Shown here piece after piece: positions 14,736 through 23,574 of a stretch of DNA of 64,000 nucleotides. The stretch comes from Nocardia miyunensis NBRC 108239. Its GTDB lineage: Bacteria > Actinomycetota > Actinomycetes > Mycobacteriales > Mycobacteriaceae. The translations under genes and the position numbers were made by a program. The stretch spans positions 62,001 through 126,000 of the forward strand of contig NZ_BDBQ01000027.1 in NCBI RefSeq assembly GCF_001613065.1. Reading direction: 5' to 3'. The notes below the pieces were generated by a model, which saw only the letters and a list, made by a program, of their open reading frames with translations, was not told where the DNA came from and searched no databases. Each line of letters begins with the position of its first letter. Position 1 is the first letter of the stretch.

Positions 14736-15968
14736 TCATCCGGCGGCGATCAGATGCTGCTGGATGAACTTGGCCAGTTGCGGTCGCAGCAGCTGTGATC
14801 CCCAACCGCCCCACTGGGTGATGAACGCGTGGTCCACCCAGGGCAGCTCCAGCATCTGCACTCGGACTCCGGCCGCATCGAGCGCGGTGGCCAGGTGTTC
14901 GGACTGGTCCGCCGGAACCAGATGGTCGCTGCCGCCCTGCACCAGCAGGGTGGGCGGCAGGCCCGGGGTGACATGTTCGGTCGGTGAGGCGGCGAGGTAG
15001 CGGTCCCGGTACCGGTCCACGCTGCCGCCGGTGTAGCGGTCGAGCATGGTGCGTATCGAGTAGGGCATCCGCGTATCATCCAGTGCCGCAGGAAGATTCG
15101 TCAGCGGGTAGAGCGCGATCACCGAGCGCACCGGAGTCTCGGACACGTGACAGGTCGGCGGGAACTGCCGATCGCCGACCGTGTACGCGGCCATCAGCGC
15201 GAGATTCCCGCCCGCCGAATCCCCCGCGACCGAGATGTTCGACCGCGCGATGCCGAATTCCCCGGCATGTTCGCGGACCCACCCCAGAGCGCATTTGACG
15301 TCGCCGGTGGCCTGCTGCCAGCGGGGCGGTGGGGAGAGCCGGTAATCGATGGAGAAGACGGTGACGCCCTGGGTCGCCAGCCAGCTGAACCAACTGTTGC
15401 TCTCACCACGGTCGCCGCTGATGAATCCGCCGCCGTGCACGAACACGATCGCCGGAGCGCCCGCCGCGGGCTGGGTCGGGCGATAGGCGTCCAGGTGTAG
15501 CTGCTGTCCGTCGATGGTGGCGAAAGTCGTTGTCCGCGTTGGTGTTCGGTGTGGCCCCTGATCGGAGAAGGAGAGCCACGACACCGAGGAGCCGTGCGTG
15601 CTCGCGGTGCGCCACGCGGTCAGCCAGGGGACCAGCACGACCGTGAGCGCCAGCGCGGCCCCGATCACCCCGGCCGCCAGCCGCCAGACTCTGCGGCTGT
15701 GCCAGGACACGATGGCGATCACCACGCACAGGAAACAGGCCACCGCGAACCACACCGTCGCGGTCGACAACGCCAACCCGCCGGCCCCCACCACCTCCTG
15801 GATCGGCTCGACCGGAATCCGGGGCGCGAAGAAGATCAGTCCGCAGACGATCACCGCCACGCACAGCAGCCAGGCCGCGCCCGAGGCGAGGCGCGGCACG
15901 ATTGGGCGTTTTCGCGCCCGATGCGCCGCTGGTCGTCCGGCCCCGGGGGCCTGAGCGGTATTCGGCAT
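14736..15968 (-). CDS. Membrane-anchored alpha/beta hydrolase, hormone-sensitive-lipase family
   Basis: 410 residues. Three hydrophobic N-terminal segments (about 26-48, 62-86, 95-115) anchor an extracytoplasmic or membrane-associated esterase domain. That domain has the HSL-type oxyanion motif VFVHGGGFISGDRG, the nucleophile elbow VAGDSAGGNLALMAAY, and the acid/His pair in LVQGGSDHLVPAD and PWVDHAFITQWGG. It probably hydrolyses acyl esters such as cell-envelope lipids, but the substrate is not deducible. The MPNTAQAPGAGRP start is the first Met and fits the basic cytoplasmic lead-in. It is divergent from the Mce gene across 365 bases. Confidence 0.82.
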   Translation of the reverse strand: MPNTAQAPGAGRPAAHRARKRPIVPRLASGAAWLLCVAVIVCGLIFFAPRIPVEPIQEVVGAGGLALSTATVWFAVACFLCVVIAIVSWHSRRVWRLAAGVIGAALALTVVLVPWLTAWRTASTHGSSVSWLSFSDQGPHRTPTRTTTFATIDGQQLHLDAYRPTQPAAGAPAIVFVHGGGFISGDRGESNSWFSWLATQGVTVFSIDYRLSPPPRWQQATGDVKCALGWVREHAGEFGIARSNISVAGDSAGGNLALMAAYTVGDRQFPPTCHVSETPVRSVIALYPLTNLPAALDDTRMPYSIRTMLDRYTGGSVDRYRDRYLAASPTEHVTPGLPPTLLVQGGSDHLVPADQSEHLATALDAAGVRVQMLELPWVDHAFITQWGGWGSQLLRPQLAKFIQQHLIAAG

Positions 15969-16333
15969 GACTGTATCGACCTCCGCGTGGTGGGTCCCAG
16001 CTAAGCAGACCGGCGCGGGTGACGCTGAATTGAGCCGATCGAATGCGAACGCCGGGCGGGGTGGGCCCCGGAGCGGACGATGTGCCCGCCCGGCGGGGGG
16101 AATGCCCGTATCCGGTTACCCGCAAATAGTGGGCGATAAGGAGTCGGGGTGCAAATGCGGCGCGCGGGACGTCGGCGTGGCGGGGTCCGCGATCGGCCCC
16201 GAATTCGCTACAGTGCTCGCATTTGCCACGTCGTAGCCATGAATTGCGTCACCAGCGAGGTCGTTGCCAGTAGTCCGGTTCCACCGCAAGGTTCGAGGAG
16301 GCGTGCTGTGCTCGGGTCGGTAGCTGCGGACGG
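15969..16333. other. Intergenic region between divergent hydrolase and Mce genes
   Basis: 365 bases with no credible gene. It should hold both divergent promoters; TACAGT at 16209-16214 could be a -10 element toward the Mce gene, but I see no matching -35 or operator. Confidence 0.4.
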
Positions 16334-17392
16334 ATGGCCGGCATGCGGATGAAGGAGCGCCGGGCCGCGATCGGCTTCACCGCCTTCGCCCTGGCAGCCC
16401 TGCTGGTGACCGTGATGATGTGGAATACGCTCTCGCGCACCATCTACGGCCCGACCGACAGTTATTCCGCGACCTTCACCGATGTGCTCGGGCTGCGTCC
16501 CGGCGACGATGTGCGGATCGCGGGGGTCCGGGTCGGCAAGGTCGATGCCATCGGCACGGTGCGTGATCCCGCGAGCCGTAAATATGTGGCCTCGGTGCGT
16601 TTCCGGGTGCAGCGCAACCAGCATCTCTATCACGACACCAAAGCCCTTGTGCGATACGAGAATTTGATCGGTCAGCGATATGTCGCACTGGAGCCCGGGA
16701 CCAAGGGCGCACCCACGCCGCTCCAGGCCGGTGGCTCGATTCCGCTGGCGCAGACCGAACCGTCGTTCGATATCTCCGAGCTGCTCAACGGATTCGAACC
16801 GCTGTTCCAAACCCTGCAGCCCGAGCAGGTCAACGATCTGACCGATACGTTGATTCAGGCGTTGCAGGGGAGCGGGGTCTCGCTGAGCGCGTTCATCACC
16901 CAGGCGGCGGGCTTGGCGGGAGATTTCCAGCGCCGCGACGCCATCCTCGCCGATGTCATCGCCAATCTGTCGGCGGTGATGAAGAGCCTGGCCGCGCGCG
17001 GCGACCAGCTGGAAACCCTGATCACCCAGACGCGCGCACTGGTCGGTGGCCTGTATCAGCAGGGGAAATCGTTGCTCGCCTCGACCGAGCAGATCGGGAT
17101 CGCGACGAATTCGATGGAACAGTTGGTGACCCGGATCCAGCCGCAGATCGCCCTGGTCCAGGATTCCGCACACGACGCGCTGACGATGCTGCTCGCCCAC
17201 GGCGCACAACTGGATCAGACGGCGATCGATCTGCCCAGGATGCTCTCGGACCTCGGCGGCGCCACCCAGGACGGCGCCTACGCGTCGGCCTATGTGTGCA
17301 GCCTGGACGTCTCGCTGTACGGCATTCTGCTGCCGCGCGGAATTCTGACCCGGATCGGCCCCAACTCCCATTCGGCGGTGTGCCGCCCCTGA
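16334..17392 (+). CDS. Orphan Mce-family (MlaD) lipid-transport protein
   Basis: 352 residues. An N-terminal anchor helix (about 10-28, AIGFTAFALAALLVTVMMW) is followed by the MlaD/Mce domain: YSATFTDVLGLRPGDDVRIAGVRVGKVDAI and VRYENLIGQRYVALEPG. Then comes the long helical Mce1_11-like domain (PSFDISELLNGFEPLFQTL through VTRIQPQIALVQDS). Mce proteins form periplasmic hexamers/needles for lipid import with YrbE permeases and an MceG ATPase, normally as six-gene operons. Here a single mce stands without yrbE or other mce genes. A weak second start lies four codons in. A 14-bp terminator stem overlaps its stop codon. Confidence 0.85.
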   Translation: MAGMRMKERRAAIGFTAFALAALLVTVMMWNTLSRTIYGPTDSYSATFTDVLGLRPGDDVRIAGVRVGKVDAIGTVRDPASRKYVASVRFRVQRNQHLYHDTKALVRYENLIGQRYVALEPGTKGAPTPLQAGGSIPLAQTEPSFDISELLNGFEPLFQTLQPEQVNDLTDTLIQALQGSGVSLSAFITQAAGLAGDFQRRDAILADVIANLSAVMKSLAARGDQLETLITQTRALVGGLYQQGKSLLASTEQIGIATNSMEQLVTRIQPQIALVQDSAHDALTMLLAHGAQLDQTAIDLPRMLSDLGGATQDGAYASAYVCSLDVSLYGILLPRGILTRIGPNSHSAVCRP

Positions 17393-17431
17393 GCCGGACC
17401 GATCCGGCGTGACCGATTCGGTCCGGCTCAG
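17389..17431. terminator. Bidirectional intrinsic terminator hairpin
   Basis: CTGAGCCGGACCGA (17389-17402) pairs perfectly with TCGGTCCGGCTCAG (17418-17431) around a 15-base loop. It lies between the convergent Mce and YceI genes, and the Mce stop codon is inside the left arm. There is no U-tract, as is usual in actinobacteria. Confidence 0.85.
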
Positions 17432-17438
17432 GGAGCTG

Positions 17439-17987
17439 TCAGCTCTGCAGGCCGGCCTCGATTTCCAGGTTGAGCGTGATCTTGTCGCCGATCACCGCGC
17501 CGCCCTCGGGCAACGGCATATCGATCGTTATATCGAAATCGCGGCGGTTGATGACCGCCTTGGCCTCGAATCCGGCGACCGGCCCCGCGCCCATGCCCGG
17601 ACTACTGCCGAAGAATTCGACCTCGAGGGTGATCGGTTTGGTGACGCCCCGGATGGTGAATTCGCCGTCGACGTCGAATTCACCCTGCTGGATCCGGAAC
17701 TCGGAGGTGGTGAACGTCGCGACCGGGAATTCCTCGGCCTTGAAGAAGTCGGCCGAGCGCAGATGGGCGTCGCGCTGCTCGTTGTCGGTGGTGATTGAAG
17801 CGACCTGGATCTGCGCTTCGGCGTGTGCGGTGCCGTCTTCGCTGACGACCAGCTTGCCGGAGAAATCGCTGAAACGGCCGCGGACCTTGCTCACCATCAG
17901 ATGTCGCACGGTGAAGCCGAGATTGGAATGAGCCGGGTCGATGACCCAGGTTCCCGCGGACAATGCGTTGGATGTGCCGGTGGTCAT
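17439..17987 (-). CDS. YceI-family lipocalin-like polyisoprenoid-binding protein
   Basis: 182 residues with the full YceI pattern: GTWVIDPAHSNLGFTVRHLMVSKVRGRF, then SITTDNEQRDAHLRSADFF, FPVATFTTSEFR, GEFTIRGVTKPITLEV and INRRDFDITID. The fold is a lipocalin-like barrel that binds amphipathic or isoprenoid ligands. There is no signal peptide, so this member is cytoplasmic, which is common in actinobacteria. AGGAG precedes the ATG. It is monocistronic, flanked 3' by the shared terminator. Its role, perhaps isoprenoid-quinone handling or stress, is unknown. Confidence 0.92.
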   Translation of the reverse strand: MTTGTSNALSAGTWVIDPAHSNLGFTVRHLMVSKVRGRFSDFSGKLVVSEDGTAHAEAQIQVASITTDNEQRDAHLRSADFFKAEEFPVATFTTSEFRIQQGEFDVDGEFTIRGVTKPITLEVEFFGSSPGMGAGPVAGFEAKAVINRRDFDITIDMPLPEGGAVIGDKITLNLEIEAGLQS

Positions 17988-18125
17988 GAGGTTCTCCTAT
18001 CGGTTCGCGTCCGATGGCCTGCTGCATGAATGCCGACATAGTCTAAATTGCCCGGGCCCGCGAGCAGCGGTTATTCGCCGCGCGCGGGTTCAGTGGGGTT
18101 TGCGCTGCCACGCGCGGCGAAGCGG

Positions 18126-18389
18126 CTAGGTACGGGCGCGCACGAACTTGTAGATGACCAGGATGATGACCGCGCCGATGATCGCGCCGATGAAGGTGTG
18201 TTCGACCGGTTGGCGGAAGCTGAGCTTGTGGGGGGCGAACACCAAGCTACCCAGGGTGCCGCCGACGAAACCGCCGACGATGCCCAACACGATGGTGAGG
18301 ATCCAGCCGAAGTTCTCCTTGCCGGGAACGATCAGGCGAGCGATTGCACCGGCGATGAGACCGATGATGATCATCCAGACGATGCTCAT
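18126..18389 (-). CDS. GlsB/YeaQ/YmgE family small membrane protein
   Basis: 87 residues with three hydrophobic helices and the family's Gly motifs: MIIIGLIAGAIARLIVPGKENFG, LGIVGGFVGGTLGSLVF and FIGAIIGAVIILVIYKFVR. These 'transglycosylase-associated' membrane proteins are stress-linked and of unknown biochemical role; no transglycosylase activity is implied. The gene is alone between YceI and the divergent acyl-CoA dehydrogenase. Confidence 0.9.
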   Translation of the reverse strand: MSIVWMIIIGLIAGAIARLIVPGKENFGWILTIVLGIVGGFVGGTLGSLVFAPHKLSFRQPVEHTFIGAIIGAVIILVIYKFVRART

Positions 18390-18519
18390 GATGTCGACTC
18401 CTGAAGTGAACTACTGGACGGGTGTTCTCAAGGTAGCAAGTCTGGAACGGGCGTAGGGCGATTCGGACCACCGAACCGCGGTGTCGGGTACGCTCGAGCC
18501 GAGGGAGAGTGGGGCAACC

Positions 18520-19740
18520 GTGCAGGGTCTTCTCGTCGACAGCTCCGAACAGCGCCTGCTTCGCGACAGTGTCGCGCAGATCGCGTCGAAATACGGGGCC
18601 GAATACTTTCTGGAGCGTTCGCGCGCCGGTGCGAAGCTCGGTGAACTGTGGGCCGATCTGGGGTCCGCGGGAATGCTGGGTGTACATCTGCCGGTCGAGT
18701 ACGGCGGTGGCGGCGCGGGTCTGACCGAATTGTCGATCGTCGTGGAAGAGCTTGCCGCGCACGGCATCCCGCTGCTGCTCACGGTCATCTCACCGGCCAT
18801 CTGCGGATCCATCCTGGCCGCGCACGGCTCGCCGGAACTCAAGGCCGCATGGCTGCCCGGCCTGGCCGAGGGCGTCCGCAAGATGGCCTTCGCGCTCACC
18901 GAACCCGATTCGGGATCCAACAGCCACGCGCTGCGCACCTTCGCCCGCGCCGACGAGGACGGCTGGATCGTCTCGGGCGGAAAGTATTTCATCTCCGCCG
19001 CGGACGAGGCCGACGCGCTGCTGGTCGTCGCACGTGCGATCGATGTGCCGGATGCGCGGCGAAACCCGTTGTCGCTGTTCGTCGTTCCCGCCGAAGCGAA
19101 AGGCGTTACGCTGCAACCGCTGCCGACCGCGGTGGTCTCGCCGGATCGGCAGTTCACGGTCTTCCTGGACGAGGTCCGGCTGGGGCCGCAGGCTCTGATC
19201 GGCTTGCCCGGCAAGGGATTACCGCAGGTGTTCGCCGGATTGAATCCCGAACGCATTCTGGCCTCGGCGATCAGCTGCGGCATCGGCCGCTACGCGGTTG
19301 CCAAGGCCGTGGACTACGCCAAGGAACGCCGGGTGTGGTCGGTGCCGATCGGTGCGCACCAAGGCATTTCGCATCCGCTGGCCGAATGTCACATCGAGGT
19401 CGAGATGGCCCGGCTGGCCACCCGGGCGGCCGCACAGCAGTTCGATTCGGGCCACGATGCGGCGGCCGCGGCGAATATGGCCAAATTCGCCGCCGCGGAG
19501 GCGTCGCTGCGGGCGCTGGACCAGGCCATCCAGGTGCACGGCGGGAACGGGCTCACCCCGGAGTACGGCCTGGCCGAGATGTGGTTCACCGCGCGGCTCA
19601 TGCGCACCGCGCCGGTGAGCCGGGAGATGGTGCTCAATTACATCGGCGAGCACACCCTGGGCCTGCCCTCGTCCTACCGGACGCCACGGCGCCCGCCCGC
19701 GGATCACGCGGATCCGTTGCCGGAACCGCAGATTCGCTGA
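18520..19740 (+). CDS. Acyl-CoA dehydrogenase (FadE-like)
   Basis: About 406 residues in the standard ACAD order. A helical N-domain (EYGGGGAGLTELSIVVEELA) comes first. The beta domain has the FAD-binding FALTEPDSGSNSHALRTFA and GWIVSGGKYFIS. The C-terminal helical domain has QGISHPLAECHIEVEMARL and the VHGGNGLTPEYGLAEMW motif. It should be an FAD-dependent dehydrogenase of an acyl-CoA or related CoA ester. I prefer the GTG at 18520, behind GAGGGAGAG and GGGG; a GTG 39 bases upstream is in frame but lacks a site. No other beta-oxidation gene is adjacent. Confidence 0.88.
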   Translation: MQGLLVDSSEQRLLRDSVAQIASKYGAEYFLERSRAGAKLGELWADLGSAGMLGVHLPVEYGGGGAGLTELSIVVEELAAHGIPLLLTVISPAICGSILAAHGSPELKAAWLPGLAEGVRKMAFALTEPDSGSNSHALRTFARADEDGWIVSGGKYFISAADEADALLVVARAIDVPDARRNPLSLFVVPAEAKGVTLQPLPTAVVSPDRQFTVFLDEVRLGPQALIGLPGKGLPQVFAGLNPERILASAISCGIGRYAVAKAVDYAKERRVWSVPIGAHQGISHPLAECHIEVEMARLATRAAAQQFDSGHDAAAAANMAKFAAAEASLRALDQAIQVHGGNGLTPEYGLAEMWFTARLMRTAPVSREMVLNYIGEHTLGLPSSYRTPRRPPADHADPLPEPQIR

Positions 19741-19760
19741 CGGCCGCCGCGCGGGCGCAG

Positions 19761-20351
19761 CTACACCGCGGCGGGTGTGTGCTTGGCCGCGCTGCGCACC
19801 TGGAACGCCTCAACGATCTCCATGATGCCCATGAACAGCAGCCACCAGCCGGTCAGCAGGGTCAGTGCGGTGATCGAGTGGATCGGCCACACCACCAGGA
19901 CCACGCCGCCGATCAGCAGCAGGATGCCGAAGACGATCGTCCAGCCCTTACCGGGCGTGCCCGAGGGCGACTCGGTGCCGCCGATCAGCACCGCCATGCC
20001 ACGGAACAGCCAGCTGACCGCGATCCACAGGGCCAGCAGCACCAGCGAATCGCCGATGTGCCGGAAGCAGAACACGGCCAGGATGAACGACAGGATGCCG
20101 CTGACGATCGAGAGCACCCGCCATCCGGCGGCCACGTGCGGGCCCATTGCCGCGACGAGTTGCAGCACACCGGAGAACACCAGATAGAAACCGAACAGGA
20201 TGCCGGCGACGACAAGTGTCGGCCCCGGCCAGATCAGGATCATGAGGCCGATGACCACCGACAGGATGCCGATGACCAGCAGCGACTGCCACGCACCGCG
20301 AGCCAGGATATGCAGCGGACCCTCGGTTACTCCCTCTTTGCTGGTTGTCAT
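19761..20351 (-). CDS. HdeD-family (DUF308) membrane protein
   Basis: 196 residues, six hydrophobic helices arranged as two-helix repeats: SLLVIGILSVVIGLMILIWPGPTL, VLSIVSGILSFILAVFCF and TIVFGILLLIGGVVLVVWP, each repeat ending in a WP-type turn typical of HdeD. HdeD proteins are linked to acid/stress resistance in enterics; in actinobacteria the role is not known. The gene is convergent with the acyl-CoA dehydrogenase across 20 bases with no visible terminator. Confidence 0.9.
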   Translation of the reverse strand: MTTSKEGVTEGPLHILARGAWQSLLVIGILSVVIGLMILIWPGPTLVVAGILFGFYLVFSGVLQLVAAMGPHVAAGWRVLSIVSGILSFILAVFCFRHIGDSLVLLALWIAVSWLFRGMAVLIGGTESPSGTPGKGWTIVFGILLLIGGVVLVVWPIHSITALTLLTGWWLLFMGIMEIVEAFQVRSAAKHTPAAV

Positions 20352-20438
20352 GGGGGCAGGATAAGTCCGGGTGGACCACTAGCGGGCCATTAGCTGAACT
20401 CGAATAGATTACGAATGCCCGAAGCGGCGCGCGATTCG

Positions 20439-21488
20439 CTACACGCGGACGGTGCTCCGGCCCCGGTGGGCGCGGGCGAACTGCCCCGGCGACTGGCCCC
20501 GCCAGGACCGGAAGGCCGAGGTGAACGCCGAGACGCTGGAATAACCCAGGCGTTCCGCGGCGTGCTCGACGGTGAGCCCGGCGATCAGCATCTCCTCGGC
20601 GAGCAGCCCGACGGTCTCGTTGCTGACCTCACGGAACGTGGTGCCCTCACTCGCCAGCCGTCGGCGCAGCGTCCGCACGCTGACGTCCAGGTCCGCGGCG
20701 ATATGCGCCTGATCGGCCACACCGCCGTGCCGGATCAGCAACTCGCGCACCTGACCGCTGAGCCCCGTACGGTTGCGGCGCTGCTGGATCAGATCGGCGC
20801 ATTGTCGTTCGTAATAGCGCGCGGTAACCGGATTCGATTGCGGCATAGGCTGATCCAGGGCGCTGGTATTGCCGATCAGGACCGACCGCTCGGTACCGAA
20901 AACGATCTTGTCGACGCCGAGCAAGGTCCCGAACATCTCGTAGATCGGGTGCGGCTCCACCGCGATCTCCGCGCGAACCATGGGCAGCCGGGAGCCCAGC
21001 ACGTCCTGGACCACCGTCGCGATGGCCGCGAGGTCGCGCTCGAGGACGAATCGGTGCAGGTCGGCCGGTACTGCGCTGTCATCGCGGATGAACCAGAACT
21101 CCTGGCCGTGATCCTCGAGGGTGTGCTGGGCGAAGGTGAACGACAGATCGGCGTACTGCATTGCGATCTCCGCGGCCCGGCGCAGGGTGTGGCTGCTCAT
21201 CGCGGCGAAGCCCAGAACGCCGAAATTCGGTGCGTGACAGGCGAGTCCGGCCATCAGCCCCATACCCGGCTCGTCATCGAGCGCGCCGACGACGTTGCGG
21301 GTCAGTGCGATCTCCTGGGCGAGGGTGATCTCCGTGCCGGGATCCTGCAACTGGTTCTCGGAAATGCCGCTTCCGGACAGCAGGGACGATACCGACAGAC
21401 CGCGCGATACGGCGTATTCCACCAGCAACGCCGCACCGCTGATGGACCGCAAGCGGCCGGACTCCTCCGACGTTCTCGCATCGTTCAC
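20439..21488 (-). CDS. AraC-family regulator (OruR/ArgR-like, DUF4-type ligand domain)
   Basis: 349 residues. The N-terminal region (about 20-210) is the arabinose-binding-like domain of OruR/VirS-type regulators (SGISENQLQDPGTEITLAQEIALTRN; FGVLGFAAMSSHTLRRAAEI). The C-terminal AraC DNA-binding domain (about 245-340) has two helix-turn-helix motifs: AHIAADLDVSVRTLRRRLASEGTTF and AAERLGYSSVSAFTSAFRSWRGQSPGQF. It is divergent from the aldehyde dehydrogenase at 21759 across 270 bases and is its likely regulator. The inducer is unknown. Confidence 0.88.
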   Translation of the reverse strand: MNDARTSEESGRLRSISGAALLVEYAVSRGLSVSSLLSGSGISENQLQDPGTEITLAQEIALTRNVVGALDDEPGMGLMAGLACHAPNFGVLGFAAMSSHTLRRAAEIAMQYADLSFTFAQHTLEDHGQEFWFIRDDSAVPADLHRFVLERDLAAIATVVQDVLGSRLPMVRAEIAVEPHPIYEMFGTLLGVDKIVFGTERSVLIGNTSALDQPMPQSNPVTARYYERQCADLIQQRRNRTGLSGQVRELLIRHGGVADQAHIAADLDVSVRTLRRRLASEGTTFREVSNETVGLLAEEMLIAGLTVEHAAERLGYSSVSAFTSAFRSWRGQSPGQFARAHRGRSTVRV

Positions 21489-21758
21489 CTGCGAATCCTC
21501 GCAGAATCACCGGCGATTCGTGGCGAAATGCGGTGCGCCCGTACACTTTACTCGTCGGTAAGTTTGCTGGCGGCGTCCCATATTCGGTCATTCCTGGCCC
21601 AATCCGCGCTGGTTGAACGTTCGTGATAGCCATACGGTTTCTCTTAAGCCGCATCACGCTCGGGCAACCCCTTCGACCCGGTCGTTTGCTCAATCGGCCC
21701 GTGAGCTGTGTGTTCGCGGTGCGGTAACCCATCCCATCGCGACCGGAGTGAACCACGA

Positions 21759-23057
21759 ATGTTGTCGATTCCCTCGAATGCCGCCAGGGACTCCTGGATC
21801 ACCGTGACCGCACCCGCAGACGGGAGAATTCTGGGTACGTTGCCGATGCACACACCCGACCTGGTGCGCGCGAACGTGGACCGCCTGCGTGAGGCGCAGA
21901 GCCAGTGGCGCGCGATGGGCGTCGTGGGCCGGGTGCACTGGCTCACCACGTTCCGGGACTGGTTACTCGACAACGAGGATCCGATCGCCGCACTGCTGGC
22001 GGCCGAGACGGGACGTTCGGCCGCGGCGGCGCATCGGGAGTTCCGGCTCGGCATCGATGCGCTCGACTATCACCGCACCCGCGGTGCGGACTTCCTGACC
22101 CCGCCGCACACGCGCACCGGCCGGACGCCGGACACGGCGCTGTGCCTGGCCGTCGCCCATCGCCCGTGCGCGGTCGTCGGGGTGATCTCCAGCTGGATCG
22201 CGCCGATGGCCGCGCCGCTGCTGGATGTGATTCCGGCGCTGCTGGCCGGATCGGCGGTGGTGGTCAAGCCGTCCTCGGTGACGCCGCTGACGATGCGCGC
22301 GCTGGTCACCGGCTTGCTCGATCTGGGTGCGCCGCCGGTCTTCGAATTCGTCGCCGGATACGAGGCCGGTGCGGCGGTCGTCGATGTCGTCGACGCCGTG
22401 CACTTCGGCGGATCGCCGGAAACCGGCAAGCTGGTCGCCCTGCGCGCGGCCGCCCGGCTCATCCCGTGCCGCCTGGACATCGGCGGAAAATCGGCGGCGG
22501 TGGTGTTGGCCGGTGCCGATATCGGTCGCGCCGCCGCCGGTATCGCGCTGGGCGGGCTCGCGGGATCGGGACAGAGTTGCGCGAGTATCGAGCGGGTGTT
22601 CGCCGAATCGGCGATCTACGACGCGTTTCTGGATCGGCTGGTCGAGGAGGTCTGCGCCTTCGGCGCGCACGATCCGGACGACACCACCGCGGAGGTCATG
22701 ACCTCGGCGGCGCATGTGGAGAATGTCCGGGCGCAGATCGCCGACGCCCTGGCCAAGGGCGCGCGGGTGCGGGTCGGCGGGAACGGTGACGGGCGCGTCG
22801 TGCAGCCGACCGTGCTCGCGGACGCCGATCCGGCGATGGCAGTGCTGAGCCAGCAGACGCTCGGGCCGATTCTGCCCGTGGTCCGCGTCGCCGACGCCGA
22901 GCAGGCCATCGCACTGGCCAACGACCCGTTCGCGCCGTGCGCGAGCGTGTGGACCGCCGATGATGCCGCCGCCGACGAGGTGGCCGCGCGGCTCACCGCC
23001 GCGCGAATCGCGATCAACGACGTCTCGGTGCATCTGGCCACCGCATTCCGCATCTAA
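21759..23057 (+). CDS. Aldehyde dehydrogenase-family protein, C-terminally short, with Glu-to-Asp change
   Basis: 432 residues with the NAD-aldehyde dehydrogenase fold. It has VGVISSWIAPMAAPLLDVIPALLAG, the VVKPSS cofactor motif, HFGGSPETGKL and the catalytic-Cys motif GQSCASIERVF (C274). The usual ELGGK motif reads DIGGKS (D240), so the residue 34 positions before the Cys, normally the general-base Glu, is Asp. The chain stops at INDVSVHLATAFRI, without the C-terminal PFGGxKxSGxGR segment. It may be a weak enzyme, an altered-function paralogue or a decaying gene. The ATG follows GGAGTG at a good distance. It is divergent from the AraC regulator. Confidence 0.8.
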   Translation: MLSIPSNAARDSWITVTAPADGRILGTLPMHTPDLVRANVDRLREAQSQWRAMGVVGRVHWLTTFRDWLLDNEDPIAALLAAETGRSAAAAHREFRLGIDALDYHRTRGADFLTPPHTRTGRTPDTALCLAVAHRPCAVVGVISSWIAPMAAPLLDVIPALLAGSAVVVKPSSVTPLTMRALVTGLLDLGAPPVFEFVAGYEAGAAVVDVVDAVHFGGSPETGKLVALRAAARLIPCRLDIGGKSAAVVLAGADIGRAAAGIALGGLAGSGQSCASIERVFAESAIYDAFLDRLVEEVCAFGAHDPDDTTAEVMTSAAHVENVRAQIADALAKGARVRVGGNGDGRVVQPTVLADADPAMAVLSQQTLGPILPVVRVADAEQAIALANDPFAPCASVWTADDAAADEVAARLTAARIAINDVSVHLATAFRI

Positions 23058-23071
23058 CAAGTTGTCCTGCA

Positions 23072-23440
23072 ATGCAATTCGAGGTCACCATCGCCACGGC
23101 CGGAGCGCTCGCGTTGCTGTTGTCGATCGTGCGCCCGCCGCGGCGGATGACGCCCGGCCGCAGCGTGGCCGAGATCCGCGCGCGTCTCGATGCCGAGTCC
23201 GCGGGCCCGATTCTGGAGTTGCTGTCCGGACACGGTGCGCCTGGTCATCCGCTCGAGGCGTCCGAGGCGCATCGCGTCATGCGGGAACATCTGGACTGCG
23301 CCGCCGCCTCCTGCCCGCGCAAGGCGGCCGCCTTCGGGGTACTGGTCGAGGCGGGGCATGTGAAACCGCGGGCCGCCGCACTGGTCGACGGGCACATCGA
23401 ATCCGGGCGGCATCCCGAACCTGTTGCGGTGGGTCTGTAG
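23072..23440 (+). CDS. Hypothetical protein with hydrophobic N-terminus, 122 aa
   Basis: I do not recognise a family. A hydrophobic segment (residues about 4-20, EVTIATAGALALLLSIV) may be a signal anchor. It is followed by RPPRRMTPGRSVAEIRARLDAE and a helical region with two Cys (HLDCAAASCPRKAAAF). The ATG is 14 bases after the aldehyde dehydrogenase stop, so the two are probably co-transcribed. Confidence 0.6.
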   Translation: MQFEVTIATAGALALLLSIVRPPRRMTPGRSVAEIRARLDAESAGPILELLSGHGAPGHPLEASEAHRVMREHLDCAAASCPRKAAAFGVLVEAGHVKPRAAALVDGHIESGRHPEPVAVGL

Positions 23441-23574
23441 GAAGTCGTTGTCGCGCAGCGTAATCGGACGTGCTGCTCGGGTCCGTCGGCGGTCGGTCGG
23501 GCGGGCGGGGCTAGGGTGGGAAATCGACGGATACCCGTCCATTCACTCCCGCCTAGTGCGAAGGAACGACAGTA

